Positions 21,990 through 33,338 are shown, counted from the stretch's first letter. The stretch: 64,000 nt of DNA from Mauremys mutica (GCF_020497125.1 NC_059075.1:57493321-57557320), one strand, 5' to 3'. Notes: generated by a model not told the origin, from the letters alone. Translations and numbers: made by a program.

Positions 21990-24500
21990 TTGGTTTAGTT
22001 TTCCTTGGTGATGCCCTTACCGGGGTTTGAACATTGTCCTTCATCTGCAGGAGCAATTACCTCATGCAGTGCTTGCTCTGTTTTGGCATGGCACACATTA
22101 AAGAGCATCGTGTGATCTGCAGCTTGTTCAAGAAATGGGGATAGCTCAGTGGTTTGAGCATTAGCCTACTAAACCCAGGATTGTGAGTTCAATCCTTGAG
22201 GGGGCCACTTAGAGATCTGGGGCAAAATCAGTACTTGGTCCTGCTAGTGAAGGCAGGGGGCTGGACTCGATGACCCTTTGGGGTTGCTTCCAGTTCTAGG
22301 AGATAGGTATATCTCCATTAATTTAAACAGACTCAAGGACCTTTTGTCTAAAGCCAGCAACTGCTCAAATAGGCCATGCAGCCTGCTTCAGCACTACGAC
22401 CTTTGTCAGGTCGGAGATCACCTCCAAGTGTGCTGCCGCTTTGTGTTCCAAAGAAATAGAAGTGCTGTTCCTGGTTGACCTTGCCAAGGAAAAGGTTGCA
22501 TAAGATCATTTGAGACTGCTTGAGGTCCCACAGGGACTCTTCTGTCTCCCCCAGGAAAAGCACGGACTGGTTTGGAGTTGGTGCCAGCCCATGGAATGGT
22601 GCAGGTACCTCTAACCCTTCCCTGGTACCAGGTAGGGAGATTAGAAATCCTGCACCATTGATTCTGATTTCAGCCTCTGGACATCCGCTGAGTCCAGTAC
22701 CAACAATGCCGGTATTGACTGTTTCCATGTCAGTAGCATACCAGGCAGCTACAGACCTCCTCTGCCTTTCAGTCCTGACCTCTCCTTTGGTCCAGAACTG
22801 TGCCCAGGATTGCATCAGTTACAACCCTGTTGACTGACTGAGCTGCTGAACCCTTGAGTCTGTAGGCACTGCACCCCAATGTTCCCCTTCCAGAGGCTGT
22901 GGAAGCAGGGCCAGTACCGGGATTGGTATTGGGAAGCTCAGCACTGCTGCAGTCAATACTGCAAACATTACCATGGCAGCTTTCACCGCCCTCAATATTG
23001 GCACCATAAGACATTCCAGTACTGCTGCTGACTTTGGGGTTGACACTGCTTCCGGAACCAACATGCTCGGTACTGCTTCCATGGGCAGCGCCACTTCCTG
23101 CTTCGTTCTGGGCAATGAATGAGTCAGACCGTTGACTCATTCCATCTGGTCTCACTCTGCCCTTACCCCCAGGTTCCCAAGGCTCCTTGGTGTCTGAGTT
23201 AAAGTTGTCATCCTCCCTCTCTACATTGCCTGACCAGCATCAGGGGCTGTCGATGGACTGTTATGGGTATTGGGATTGGCACATCTTAGGGTTGGGACAG
23301 AGGCCCCTGCCTGGTGCCTACTGGCCACCAATGCTTTATCCATGCCAGTGGCCTCCATGGAATCTGTGGGATGCTCCTTAGTCACAGAGGTCCTGCTAGT
23401 CATCACGCTAAAAGGCAAGATCGCCAACCAGGTCTGTCGTGGTGACCATGAATCCACCACAGACCCAGGCACTGGCAGTCATTCTCCCAGTGGAGCCTCC
23501 AAACTCATCTCATCTGAGTCCATCAGTCCTGGGCTTTAGCCCTGTTAACGCCTTTGTCTTCATCTCTGGATGATTCCATGCTGCCTGGTTCATCCCTCCC
23601 TTTAATACTGGAGGATTTTAACGCATACCAAGGCCTTTTGTGGCATACAGCTGCTTCCCTCAGTACCCAAGCAGAGTTCTTGCAAGAGAACACCCACAAA
23701 TGAGTGAATATCCTGCAACTATCTTCCCCTGGGAGAGTCACCTTCCCTATCGATGCACTCCTTGAACCACCTAAGGCCTTCTGAAGCTTCGGTGCCGCCT
23801 GTGGCTAAGTGCATGGAAAAGGGCTATTTCTTTCCTATGCAGGAATTTGAAAGGTTTTACTCCCACCCAGCCCCAAATTCCATAGTTGTAACTGCAGTGA
23901 ATGGTAGAGCCCAGCAGGACAGGTTTAAGTCCACCCCCCAAGGATAGGGGCTCTAAACCATGCATCTCATGGACAGGAAGATTTACACCTCCTCTTCCTT
24001 ACAGATATGAATTGCTAACCAACAAGCCTTTCTGTCCAAGTACAATTTTGTTAACTGGTCAAATGTCAGAGTTCACAGACCAGCTGCATAAAGTCTTGGA
24101 AGAGGAATTTTGGGCATTTGTTACTCAGGACAGCTTGGTGGTTAAGATATCCTTGTAGTCTGCGCTAGACATTGCAGGCATCTCGGCCAGGGTGATGGCC
24201 TCTGCAATCAAATGAGGAAGGCTTCCTGGCTGCAAAATTTGGGCATTACCCCTGATGTCCAGTAAGTTATTGAGGATTTGTCATTCAGTGGCCAAACACT
24301 GTTCTTGGAAAAGACTGACAAGATGCTACACTCCTTCAGGGACTCCAGGGTTGTCCTGTGGACCTTGGGGGCGTACGCCCTGGCCGTGCAGAGGCTCCAC
24401 TACAGCATTCAGCAGTAGCAACAGCAGCAGCAACAGTATCATCTGCAGCATACATTTTGCCAGCCATTCTCTTCTCAGAGACAGCAGAACTAACCCAGAA
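21990..24500 (+). pseudogene. DIRS gag-like pseudogene
   Basis: Near 22079 one frame reads CLLCFGMAHIKEHRVIC, parallel to CVKCLAEAYIPAKCLYC in the young copy at 33976-34040. This cysteine pattern could bind zinc. A later block near 23810-24010 reads KGYFFPMQEFERFYSHPAPN and then NSIVVTAVNGRAQQ, a gag segment shared with copy 5 (40910-41000). A CAG-rich run near 24405-24440 encodes glutamines. The SINE at 22137 and many frameshifts break it. Confidence 0.6.
22137..22322 (+). repeat. tRNA-derived SINE (turtle Tu-type)
   Basis: An RNA polymerase III promoter is visible: box A TAGCTCAGTGG at 22142-22152 and box B GAGTTCAATCC at 22185-22195. The text GGGGCAAAATCAGTACTTGG and GGGGGCTGGACTCGATGACC follows. 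The head resembles a tRNA; the tail resembles CR1 3' ends, consistent with CR1-driven mobilisation. The family is characteristic of cryptodiran turtles, which supports the host assignment. It lies inside the DIRS gag relic, so it inserted later. Confidence 0.85.
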
Positions 24501-24784
24501 AGGGATATAGATCCCATTGGAGGAAGTAGTCTGGCTCAGGGTTTGGCCAATCCATATGCTTTCCCCACCATACTCCACGTGCCCATTGATCCAAAGCATT
24601 GTTCCTGTCATTGCTTTGGGCTCAATCACTACTAACAGCTGGGTCCTAAGCACCATCAGATTGGCTTATGCCATCCAGTTCCTCTCCAAACCTCCCCACC
24701 CTCCCTCCGTGTCCCTCTTCGGGACCACTCTCATGAAATACTGCTCCTCGAGCCAGTCTGTACTCTACTGGCTTTGGGAGCCAT

Positions 24785-25560
24785 GAAGGAGGAGTTTACA
24801 CTGGAACACTGGGGTCACGACTTCTATTCCCAGTACTTTCTGATACCGAAATCCAAGGGAGGAGTAAGATCCATTCTTGACTTTCCTGGCCTCAACAAAT
24901 GTATCAGGTACATGAGGTTCTGAATGGTCACTCTATTGAGTATTCTCCCCGTATTATCCCAGAATGACTGGATTGCTGCTCTGGACCTTCAGGACACCTT
25001 CTTCCATATGGTGATTTTGCTGAGCCACAGAAAATTCCTTCTTTTCATCATGGCAGAGCATCACTTTTACTACACTATGCTTCCATTTAGCCTCTGTTCT
25101 TCCCCCTGATTTTTATGAAATGCATGCTCATTATGACTGCATATCTCAGGAAGAAGGGAATTCACATATTCCTGTATCTGGATGACTGGCTACTGAGGGG
25201 CAGATCTAGAGGGGAAGTTCTTGCTCATGTTATCACCATGCTTGCTCAACTGTCTTGGTCGCATCCTAAACTCTGGGAAGTCAGTCTTGGCTCCCACTCA
25301 GAAAAACGAGTTCAGCGGGGCCCTGTTAGATTCCACTACATCAAAAGCATTTCTGCTGAACCATTGTTTTCAGACAATTCACCACCTTTGCCTCAGTCTG
25401 CACTCTCAGCCTTCCATGACAGTTTGGGCATGTCTGAGGCTCTTGGGCCACTTGTGCACAGGGGGTCCAGTTTGCAAGGTTGCACCTTCACGCTCTTCCA
25501 GTGTGGTTCAGGATGGTTTACCGTCTCGCTCTTCACCTTCTAGATAGACTGATTCATATT
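24785..25560 (+). pseudogene. DIRS reverse transcriptase pseudogene
   Basis: Frames read HWGHDFYSQYFLIPKSKGGV, then a motif A form NDWIAALDLQDTFFHMVI near 24965 with its aspartate, then LPFSLCSSP near 25083. The catalytic box YLDDWL is at 25175-25192. A C-terminal thumb-like part (SVLAPTQKNEFSGALLDST) follows. The order matches the RT at 36180-37136. Frameshifts between motif A and YLDD make it non-functional. Confidence 0.8.
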
Positions 25561-26265
25561 CCTCCACTGGTCCTGGATTACTTGTAGTGGTGGATGTATC
25601 CAGAGAATGTTTGCTAAGGTGTTCCCTTTGTCCAGCTTTCACCAACCAGATCGTTTGTTACCGACACCTCCCTGATTGCTTGGGGGGTGCACTTGGGGGC
25701 CACTGAAAGTACACAGGACTGTGGTTGGAGCAGAGGCTTCAGGCCATCTACACTGCATGTTATGCTTTTTGGGACCATATCATTGATTCAGTGGTTCACA
25801 TACTTATAAAGAATACCACTGCAATGTACTGTGTGAACAAACAAGAAGGAGCACACCCCAGGTTGCTCTGCCTAGATGTAATTGAGATGTAGTAGTTCTG
25901 CATTGAGGTCCACGTTATTCACTTGCCCGGGGTTCAGAATCATCTCAGGGGTCATCTTAGCAGATATTTTTCCTTAAGTCATGAGTGGTCCCTGAAGACA
26001 AGTGTCCTCTGGGTCATCTTCACAACTTGGGGCATCCCAATGATCAACCTATTTGCTACAGAAGCCAACAGGAAATGTCATCTGTTCTGCTCTTGCGGGG
26101 GCCTCAATCCAGGCTCCCTATCCAACACTTTTCACTTCAGCTGGCAGTTGGCTCTCCTGTACTTCCCCTTTCCCTCAATCCCAATTTTTTTGCCACTCTG
26201 CCTTGCCCATGAAGGGCAGAGGACCAGCATCAAGGCACTGCAGCAAAGGCTCAGGGTGGATTAAC
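25561..26265 (+). pseudogene. DIRS RNase H and linker pseudogene
   Basis: Downstream of RT the text includes PGVQNHLRGHLSR near 25925 and then SHEWSLKTSVLWVIF and NLFATEANRKC near 26035. In DIRS elements these lie in RNase H and the linker before the recombinase. The relic ends at about 26265 without any recombinase, so the element was truncated or interrupted there. Confidence 0.65.
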
Positions 26266-26589
26266 CCTCCAAAGGGTTAACTGACCCAGGGAGGAAAAGG
26301 AGGGATGCCAAGGAGGAAGAACACTGCTCCCCAGTGCCAAAAAGCAAAGAAAAGATAAAATAGGGAAGGGCAGGAGCAAAAGAAACTGCCTCTGTTTGCT
26401 GCTGTGAAGGCAGACAGTCTGGGAGTAAACGAGAGCAGAGGGGGCAGGGCTAGAACGTGTGATGCCAAAATGACAATCTACCTCCATGAGCTGCAGATAG
26501 AGGAGAACAATCCTGATGTCCAGATTTGTGGGATACACTGGGCTGTAGAAGGGTTAAGGCCTCCTATAGGACAACAAATGAGGAGGAGT
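26266..26589. other. Unclassified junction between two DIRS relics
   Basis: A purine-rich stretch whose left edge carries an inverted pair (TTAACCCTCC and GGGTTAA). I find no coding motif. It may be non-coding 5' sequence of the next DIRS relic or a small insertion. Confidence 0.3.
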
Positions 26590-26758
26590 TGGATTCTTGA
26601 AAGAGGTTGAAATCATCTCACATCCTGAAAAAGGTCCAGCTGAGGATCTAAAGTCCGTTGGTACCAAGACATCGGTACTGGGAAAAGTGGCAGTCTCGAA
26701 TTGTGGTGTTCAGACCATTGGTGTGGAGCTCATAGGTTATGAGCTATGTTCTACTCAG
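26590..26758 (+). mobile_element. DIRS gag relic (copy 4), 5' piece
   Basis: The phrases GGTACCAAGACATCGGTACT and similar GGTAC-rich text match the variable part of gag in the neighbouring DIRS copies. A Penelope-like element interrupts it at 26759, and gag-like text resumes near 28288. Assignment is by composition and order rather than a long protein match. Confidence 0.45.
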
Positions 26759-27266
26759 TAAAAACAATGAGGAGTCCTTGTGGCACTATAGAGACTAACA
26801 AATTTATTTGGGCATAAGCTTTCGTGGGCTAAAACCCACTTCATCAGATGCATGGAATGGAACATACAGTAGGGAGGTATAAATACTCAGTATATGAAAA
26901 GATGGGAGTTGCCTTATCAAGTGGGGGTTCAGTGCTAATGAGCCAATTCAATTTAAGTTGGAAGTAGGCTATTCTCAACAGTTGACAAGAAGGAGTGGAA
27001 ATCACTTTTGTAGTGTTAATGAGGCCAATGTAAACATGGTGGCCCATTTCAAACAGTTGACAGGTATAAGTATTTAGCAAGGGGAAATTAGTTTTTGTAA
27101 AAACAACAAGGAGTACTTGTGGCACCTGAGAGACTAACAAATTGATTTAGTTTTTGTAGTGACCCATCCACTCCCAGTCTTTATTAAGGCCTAATTTGAT
27201 GGTCTCCAGTTTGCAAATTAATTCCAGTTCTGCAGTTTCTCATTTGATTCTGTTTTTGAAGCTTTT

Positions 27267-27860
27267 TTATTGAAGAATTGCCACTTTTAAGTCTGTTATT
27301 GAGTGACCAGGGAGATTGAAGTGTTCTCCTACTGGTTTTTGAATGTTATAATTCCTGATGTCAGGTTTGTGTCCATTTATTCTTTTGTGTAGAGACTGTC
27401 CAGTTTGGCTGATGTACATGGCAGAGGGGCATTGCTGGCACATGATGTCATATATCACATTGGTAGATGTGCAGGTGAACGAGCCCCTGATGGTCTGGCT
27501 GATGTGGTTATGTCCTATGATGATGTCCCTTGAATAGATATGCGGACATAGTTGGCACCGGGGTTTGTTGCAGGGTTTGGTTCCTGGGTTAGTGTTTTTG
27601 TTGTGTGGTGTGTAGTTGCTGGTGAGTATTTGCTTTAGATTGGGGGGCTGTCTGTAAGCGAGGACTGGCCTGTCTCCCAAGGGCTGTGAGAGTGATGGAT
27701 CGTCCTTCAGGATAGGTTGTAGTTCCTTGATGCGCTGGAGAGGTTTTATTTGGGGACTGGAGGTGACGGCTAGTGGCGTTCTGTAACTTTCTTTGTTGTG
27801 CCTGTCTTGTAGTAGGTGACTTCTGGGTACCCTTCTTGCTCTGTCAATCTGTTTTTTCAC
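27267..27860 (-). pseudogene. Penelope-like GIY-YIG endonuclease region
   Basis: A 197-residue open frame reads PCNKPRCQLCPHIY at about residues 97-110, a CxxxC-type motif common before the nuclease in these elements. It is followed by IYDIMCQQCPSAMYISQTGQ and SLHKRINGHKPDI, the GIY-YIG core. The first tyrosine pair is seen as IY and YIS (a change from YIG), and the arginine in KRINGHK is kept. It ends in VGEHFNLPGHSITDLKV. It nicks DNA for insertion in this family. The frame lacks its fused RT and no start can be chosen. Confidence 0.82.
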
Positions 27861-28066
27861 TTCATCAGGTGGGTATTGTAGTTTTAAGAATGTTTGATAG
27901 AGATCCTGTAGGTATTTGTCTCTGTCTGGGGGATTGGAGCAAATGCAGTTGTATCTTAGAGCTTGGTCTGGATGAAAGATGGAGGCATGTAGGTAAGTAT
28001 AGCGGTCAGTAGGTTTCCGGTATAGGGTGGTGTTTATGTGACCATCACTTATTTACACTGTATTGT

Positions 28067-28287
28067 CTAGGAAGTGGATCTCTTGTGTGCTAGGCTGAGG
28101 TTGATGGTGGGGTGGAAATTGTTGAAATCCTGGTGGAATTCCTCAAGGGCCTCTTTTCCATGGATCCAGATGATGAAGATGTCATCAGTGTAGCACAAGC
28201 AGAGTAGGGGCATTAGGGGACAAGAGCTGAGGCAGCGTTGTTCTAAGTCAGCCATCAAAATTTTGGCATACTGTGGGGCTACTCAGT
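28067..28287 (-). pseudogene. Penelope-like RT fragment
   Basis: The frame 28258-28067 reads MADLEQRCLSSCPLMP, then LCYTDDIFIIWIHG, with the YxDD catalytic box intact as YTDD, then FNNFHPTINLS. Only the palm-to-thumb part survives; the N-terminal RT is lost at the 5' truncation. It continues the element whose endonuclease is at 27267-27860. Confidence 0.8.
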
Positions 28288-29500
28288 GCTGCTTAAAAGG
28301 GTGCAGAAGTCTAAGTCTGCTCCTGAGGACCCTTTGGTGCTTAGGAAGCACAGGATAGTGAATTAGACTTGTACCAAGCAGTTGGTGCAGGGTCATGCGG
28401 TACCATCTATGGGAACAGATGGTACAGTATGATTTCGGTCTTTGACCATATCAGAACATGGTACAGACAGGAATGGAAGAGCATATGCCTCCCCTTCCTT
28501 TCTCTGGTGTGGGTAGAATTTTATTACCCAGAGACCTTTCAGTATCAGAGGAGCATCATTCCCTTGTATTGGAATCTGTTGAAAAAACATCTTCTTCAGA
28601 GTCTCAGCAAATACACAGTTCTCTCCCATATATCCCCTGGTGGCTGCCCTTTCAGAATTTTATTCAGATTGGTGATATTCTAAGCATGTTGATGGGAGAG
28701 ATTCTCATCATTATCTTTATAAGACTTGGGGAGGTTCCTTTGGCGTCCCCCTCCTGATACATATGGGGCCCCCAATGGACTTCTTGGAATCCATGGGATC
28801 CTTATAGGAGTAGTTTAGGAGAATGCATAAATGTCTTAGCAAGGAGACGGAAAGTATGAAACCTGAATTACCACAGCAACAATTGCCACAGCAAGAAGAT
28901 ATGATCAACACTCGGGGAAGAAGATCTCATCTTCTTCCCCGGATGAGGTTGTTGTGTTCTCTTCCTTCTTACGCTGATTATTTGAAACAGTTTCAAGAGC
29001 TGATGCATTGCAGATCCATCTGGAAGTGATCCAGGAATCTCATCTGAAGTTATTAAACTCTCTTCAGATTTCAAGATATGTAGCGCTTCCATTAATGAAG
29101 CATTATTGGAATCTACTAAAGCTGAATGGGACACTCAGCCACCATACCACCTACATGCAAAAGGCTGACAAGAAATAGTATACACCTCTCAAGGACTCAG
29201 AGTTTTTTATCTTCACACCATGCTCCTAATTCTTTAGTGGTCAATATTGCTGAGAGAACGAAGCAATATCTCTCTGACACCACAGGATAATGAACAGAAA
29301 TGGTTAGATTAACTCAGGAGGAAGAGTTATTATTCAGCTACTTTTCAATTTAGAATAGCAAATTAGCTTAGCTCAGACATGCAGTAGGAGTTTTCATAGA
29401 GTAAGGACTGCAGTATTTATTCAATTGTTTACCTTTTCATTCACTAACTATGATTTTACATCTTTCACTGTGTTTCAGAGGTTAAGGGTGTTGTTCCATA
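28288..29500 (+). pseudogene. DIRS gag relic (copy 4), 3' piece
   Basis: Short frames show gag-like text: LKRVQKSKSAPEDPLVLRK near 28290, ADYLKQFQELMHCRSIWK near 28974 and RYVALPLMKHYWNLLKLNG near 29070, then MQKADKK near 29155. The last two match the VVLPLNEAVLEPPKTIWQT and KWADKKYYV blocks of copy 5 at 40810-40920. Numerous stops show long decay. No RT follows; the relic fades near 29500. Confidence 0.6.
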
Positions 29501-29684
29501 CTTCATAACTGATCATGGAAAGACTCATTTATATAATTCTGAATAGCTGTTATAAGGCATCATAGGATGGATGGCAGAGTTTGTAAAAGCTTTATCTGTG
29601 CAAGGAACAAGTCTATTTTTGCTGTACTGAAATTAGTCTGAGTGTGGTAACAGTACAATATCATTTTCTGGTATTCTATTATAG

Positions 29685-29788
29685 ATACGGGATGATAATA
29701 AAAGACAACACCCTTGTCTCGTGGAGTTCTCAAAATTACCTGAAACAGAGAAGAATTATAACCTACAAATGTCAACAGAAACCCTAAA
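29685..29788 (+). CDS. RYR3: RYR3 exon c (RyR repeat 1)
   Basis: A 104-bp exon reading [20 protein letters not shown], then [14 protein letters not shown], and ending two bases into the next codon. This is the middle of the first RyR repeat and is almost invariant among ryanodine receptors. The acceptor is GTATTCTATTATAG and the donor GTGAGT at 29789. The preceding intron is about 13.9 kb and holds the nested CR1, DIRS and Penelope insertions. Confidence 0.94.
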
Positions 29789-29855
29789 GTGAGTTTTAAA
29801 TATAATATTAAAAAGAAATCAAGTTTTATATTTCCACTGATTCTGCCATTTTAAA

Positions 29856-29985
29856 ATCATAGAATTGTAGGACCGGAAGGGATGTTGGGAGGTCATCTAG
29901 TCCAGTCCCCTGCACTCAGGGTGGGATTAAGTACTATCTAGACCATCCCTGACTGACGTTTGTCTAAGTTGTCTAAATGTGTTGT
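29856..29985 (-). mobile_element. CR1 3'-tail fragment, antisense
   Basis: The sequence AATCATAGAATTGTAGGACC, then GGTCATCTAGTCCAGTCCCC and ACCATCCCTGAC, is the reverse of a CR1 3' UTR. About 130 bp, strongly 5'-truncated, 67 bp after the exon c donor. Confidence 0.85.
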
Positions 29986-30519
29986 ATGTTTCCAAAATGT
30001 GCAAGTCAGATGGACAATTGGGTCCAAATTCTGTTCAAAATAATTTATACAATTCCTGTTGACTTCACTGGGAGTTCTGCGTGTATATTTAAAGGGCAGA
30101 ATGTGGTCATTTATTTGCAGAGATATAGAGGAGAAAACAGAGTTAAATTCTGCTGACTTTACTCATGATAAAAGTCCCATGTGAGTCTAACTTGCAGTGG
30201 ACTACTTGTTGCAGGAGGACAAGCAAGATTTGACCCATATTTTTTAAAACATTCATTTGTACTTTTTTTTTGCTTTGATGTTAATGTCCTTCATTTCATT
30301 TTGTAATCCTATTTCTGCTGACTTTTGCTAAATCAAAGTCTTCATTTTTCCAAAGTCTATAAATCTGGAATTAAATTAGAAGTACATTTGAAGTGTTTCA
30401 AATATGAAGAGTTACTAATAACACAAAATAATTTAAGAGAATGCTATATTTTTCTTTATCACCTGATAGGAGCTGTAACTTCATTATATTTTACAACAAC
30501 CAACTTTTTATCTTTATAG
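29986..30519 (+). other. RYR3 intron, no other feature
   Basis: A+T-rich intron sequence ending in the acceptor CTTTTTATCTTTATAG. The phrase TTGACTTCACTGGGAGTT near 30060 is shared with other reptile introns, but no defined element was recognised. Confidence 0.5.
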
Positions 30520-30603
30520 AACTCTTTTGGCCCTTGGATGTCATATTGTTCATGCTAATCTAGCAGCTGAGGAAGATCTTAAGAAAGTAAAACTTCCTAA
30601 AAA
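30520..30603 (+). CDS. RYR3: RYR3 exon d (end of RyR repeat 1)
   Basis: An 84-bp exon. Its first base completes the split lysine codon from exon c, then it reads TLLALGCHIVHANLAAEEDL and KKVKLPK. It ends two bases into an asparagine codon. AAEEDLKKVKLPKN fits RYR3 better than the acidic loop of RYR1 and RYR2 as I recall them, so it supports the paralogue call. The acceptor is CTTTATAG and the donor GTATGA at 30604, a slightly weak donor. Confidence 0.92.
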
Positions 30604-31840
30604 GTATGAATCTTAACAATAATTATCATGCATTGATTATAATTATTAATTATTTGTGTGTTACTTAAATATACAATAGTCTTTGCAATTGTTTTGGTAA
30701 ACATTATTTTAAGAAATTTATTTTCAGCTGATAATGCTGACTCTAGGTGCTATGAAAGTTTCACACATACAGACTGCCTGGGCACATGAATGCTGACTTG
30801 CGACAGCAAATTTTTGTTCCAGCACCTGGCCACTGATGATTGCTGACTGCCAATCTTGCTGTATTATGTCACCCTGTGGAGTGGCTGTGAGAAAATAGCC
30901 ATGCACTAGTGACTATATTGAACTAGCATACTCTTTTTACCTTGTGATGTTAGCCTTGTGTAACCCCAGAATAGAAAGTTTATTTTATCATGTAGCAAAA
31001 TATAGTACATGATACTGTTCTGTACTTAAAAGGGTATACTCCTCTTCCATATAACTGTCTCCATTTTCCATTTACTTTTTCATTTTGGTAAAAGTATTGT
31101 ACTATATACAAAAATGTACAAAGACAAGACTAATCTCACCTCTATTGATATTTAAATCGATGTATATAACCAGAAAAAATTAAGTTGTGTAAGAAAGACA
31201 TCTAGATAATACTCAAATTATTATGCAACACTGGGAAAACACAATTCAATATTATGCATTAATTAGGTATTCTCAGCATACTTACCTTTTGTATGGTACT
31301 TTGCATTAAAAATAGTAATAAACACGTCTTCAGTATTAAAAAGAGTTGGAGATAACTTTTAGGAAGTTGGGACACAATCCTGCAAACATGTACACATATG
31401 GATTACTCATGGGGATAAATATGTTCAAGATCAGGCCTTTAGTGTTCTAGGCAAGGACAAGTTTCCTTTAAGGCATTTGCCTTTGAAAAGGTCTTTTCCA
31501 AATGATTGTATGATAGAGTGCTTACCCTGGCGAGCTGCGTGCCAAAGGTTGCCGATCCCTGCTGTAGAGGCTCATGTACTAAGCTACAGAGGTCCCTGGT
31601 TTGATCATGCCTGCCAAGGACCGGGTCTGTCGGCGTTACATAAGGTCTTCAAAACCTTTTGATATATTTAAACTATATTTTAAACATAATACTCTACAGA
31701 AAACTCAGAAGATGTCTTAAAATACTTGGTTTTATTTATTTTACTCAGTTATATATGAAGACATTAAAATATATAATCATTAGATGCTAGTGTATTTGAA
31801 TAGAAAGCATATTAATGGAAATACAATCTGTATTCTACAA
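30604..31840 (+). other. RYR3 intron with old repeat fragments
   Basis: Mostly A+T-rich intron. At about 31540-31567 the text GTGCCAAAGGTTGCCGATCC CTG matches the right end of the hAT family seen at 31841 and 50785, without a left end. At about 31567-31640 a SINE-like segment has a box-B-like GGTTTGATCATGCC. Both are short, so naming is tentative. Nothing else supported. Confidence 0.45.
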
Positions 31841-32123
31841 CAGGGGTCAGCAACCTTTCAGAAGTGGTGTGCCGAGTCTTCATTTATTCACTCTAATTTA
31901 AGATTTCACGTGCCAGTAATACATTTTAATGTTTTTAGAAGGTCTCTTTCTATAAGTTGATAATATATAACTAAACTATTGTTGTACGTAAAGTAAATAA
32001 GGTTTTTAAAATGTTTAAGAAGCTTAATTTAAAATTAAATTAAAATGCAGAGCCCCCCGGACCGGTGCCCAGGACTTCTCGTGTGCCGTCTTCAGCACAC
32101 GTGCCATAGGTTGCCTACCCCTG
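31841..32123. mobile_element. Short non-autonomous hAT element (283 bp)
   Basis: Inverted ends CAGGGGTCAGCAACCT and AGGTTGCCTACCCCTG are flanked by a perfect 8-bp duplication, TTCTACAA, at 31833-31840 and 32124-32131. The interior is A+T-rich (GTTTTTAAAATGTTTAAGAAG) apart from a GC patch near 32050. It shares its ends and A+T-rich half with the larger element at 50785-51930 but lacks the GC-rich expansion. No transposase. Confidence 0.9.
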
Positions 32124-32131
32124 TTCTACAA

Positions 32132-32589
32132 CTTACATGATTTTTTAAAAAAATACCATTAATCTTCAAGTCAAACATTACAGAAATGTTCAAATTATAA
32201 ATATTTCTTCTAATGTTTAAAATATAAACATATAAATCTAAATTTCTGCTAAAAAGCACAGTTTATAATATGTTATTTGTTTTATAGCAGCTATTTAAGT
32301 ACCCAGGCAAGGATTTGGGTCCCATTGAACTAGGTGCTGTACAAATTGGTGGTAAATTAGAGTGTCTGCCTCACAGAGCTTCCATGTCACGGATCTTGTC
32401 ATAACTTAGAATGGATCCCACAAATAAATGGGGAGTGAGGGATGGAGACAGAGGAGAAAATCACACTAAATGCCATATGGAAAATTTAAGAATTCCATCC
32501 CTTTGGGGAAAAAAAAGTATTTTTAAAAGTTTGTTTTTAAGTTTGCCAAAATAATTTTCACTCTTACTATTGTTTTTATTGGGTTATAG
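32132..32589 (+). other. RYR3 intron, no other feature
   Basis: Ordinary A+T-rich intron ending in the acceptor CTATTGTTTTTATTGGGTTATAG. No repeat or regulatory element recognised. Confidence 0.5.
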
Positions 32590-32749
32590 TTACATGATGT
32601 CAAATGGGTATAAACCTGCCCCTCTAGATCTTTCTGAAGTGAAATTGTTACCTTCTCAAGAAGTTTTAGTTGATAAACTTGCAGAGAATGCACATAATGT
32701 CTGGGCAAAAGACAGAATAAAACAAGGATGGACCTATGGCATTCAGCAG
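32590..32749 (+). CDS. RYR3: RYR3 exon e (start of RyR repeat 2)
   Basis: A 160-bp exon whose first base completes the asparagine codon from exon d. It reads [20 protein letters not shown], then [20 protein letters not shown] and [21 protein letters not shown] begins the second RyR repeat. The [14 protein letters not shown] wording matches RYR3. The donor is GTAAGA at 32750 and the exon ends on a codon boundary. Confidence 0.94.
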
Positions 32750-33338
32750 GTAAGAACCACTTTGACAGTGACATTTGAAAGCTGTAGAACTGATTAGTTT
32801 GAGTATAGTTAAAGTACTATTTCTGAATCATTGTTGGATGTTAGATATGAGGAAAATATAAACATAGATTGTACCATGCACTACATCTAATATATGAAAA
32901 ACGTTAATAGGCTTTGATCATACAATTGCTCCATAGATTCCATGGGTCAACTGCTTGGATCTGATTGTAGGATCAGGGCTTGAGAGAGATTTGTTTTTCT
33001 TTTAAACTAGTAACACTATAGTTACTCAGTTAATTATAACATTTCCCAGGGACATATTTCCTTAATTCCCCTCATTCTTGTTTTGTGTGTAGTAACAGTT
33101 CCTGACTTTTGTCTTTAAGTATTGTATTTACTAGCTTTTATATTTATAAAAATGCCTTTTATTTATGATGTAACTATGACTTTTATGCTGGGGGGGGAAG
33201 ACTCCTAAGCCTATAAGCCTATATTTTATGCAGAAAAGAAAGAGCATAAGTTAATATTGACTGTATCTCATTACATACATGTTGTGTGAAGTTTAAAACA
33301 CAATTTCCTTTAAATACTTTCTTATGACTCCTTTTTAG
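32750..33338 (+). other. RYR3 intron, no other feature
   Basis: A 589-bp intron with no recognisable transposon, apart from a G run near 33190. It ends in the strong acceptor TATGACTCCTTTTTAG. Confidence 0.5.

Larger units (their letters stand above)
21801..26265 (+). mobile_element. Decayed DIRS-type retrotransposon (copy 3; gag, RT, RNase H)
   Basis: Plus-strand homology runs in DIRS order: a cysteine-rich gag start near 22030-22136, gag body to about 24500, RT at 24785-25560 with YLDD at 25175-25186, and an RNase H-linked segment to 26265. Compared with the better copy at 33508-39391 it lacks the recombinase and the 3' terminal region. Multiple stops and frameshifts show it is dead. A tRNA-type SINE is inserted in gag. 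The 5' boundary is approximate. Confidence 0.75.
26759..28287 (-). mobile_element. Penelope-like element, 5'-truncated, antisense
   Basis: The left edge carries the tail repeat AAAACAATGAGGAGTCC, GTGGCACTATAGAGACTAAC and GCATAAGCTTTCGTGGGC. A second tail-like repeat (AAAACAACAAGGAGTACTTG) is at about 27098. The minus strand encodes a GIY-YIG-type C-terminus (27860-27267) and, further 5', an RT fragment with YTDDIF (28258-28067). RT plus GIY-YIG endonuclease defines Penelope-like elements. It is truncated within RT, and the frame break between the two parts makes it inactive. Confidence 0.85.

Noticed and set aside
22137..22210. A functional tRNA gene
   Set aside because: Box A and B are present, but the segment continues into SINE body and a CR1-like tail and does not form a full tRNA cloverleaf by eye.
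27773..28012. Plus-strand open frame opposite the Penelope-like element
   Set aside because: It is the reverse-strand shadow of the element's coding sequence.
33208..33240. An additional RYR3 mini-exon between exons e and f
   Set aside because: Exon e ends and exon f starts on a codon boundary and the known protein order is continuous, so no extra exon is needed.
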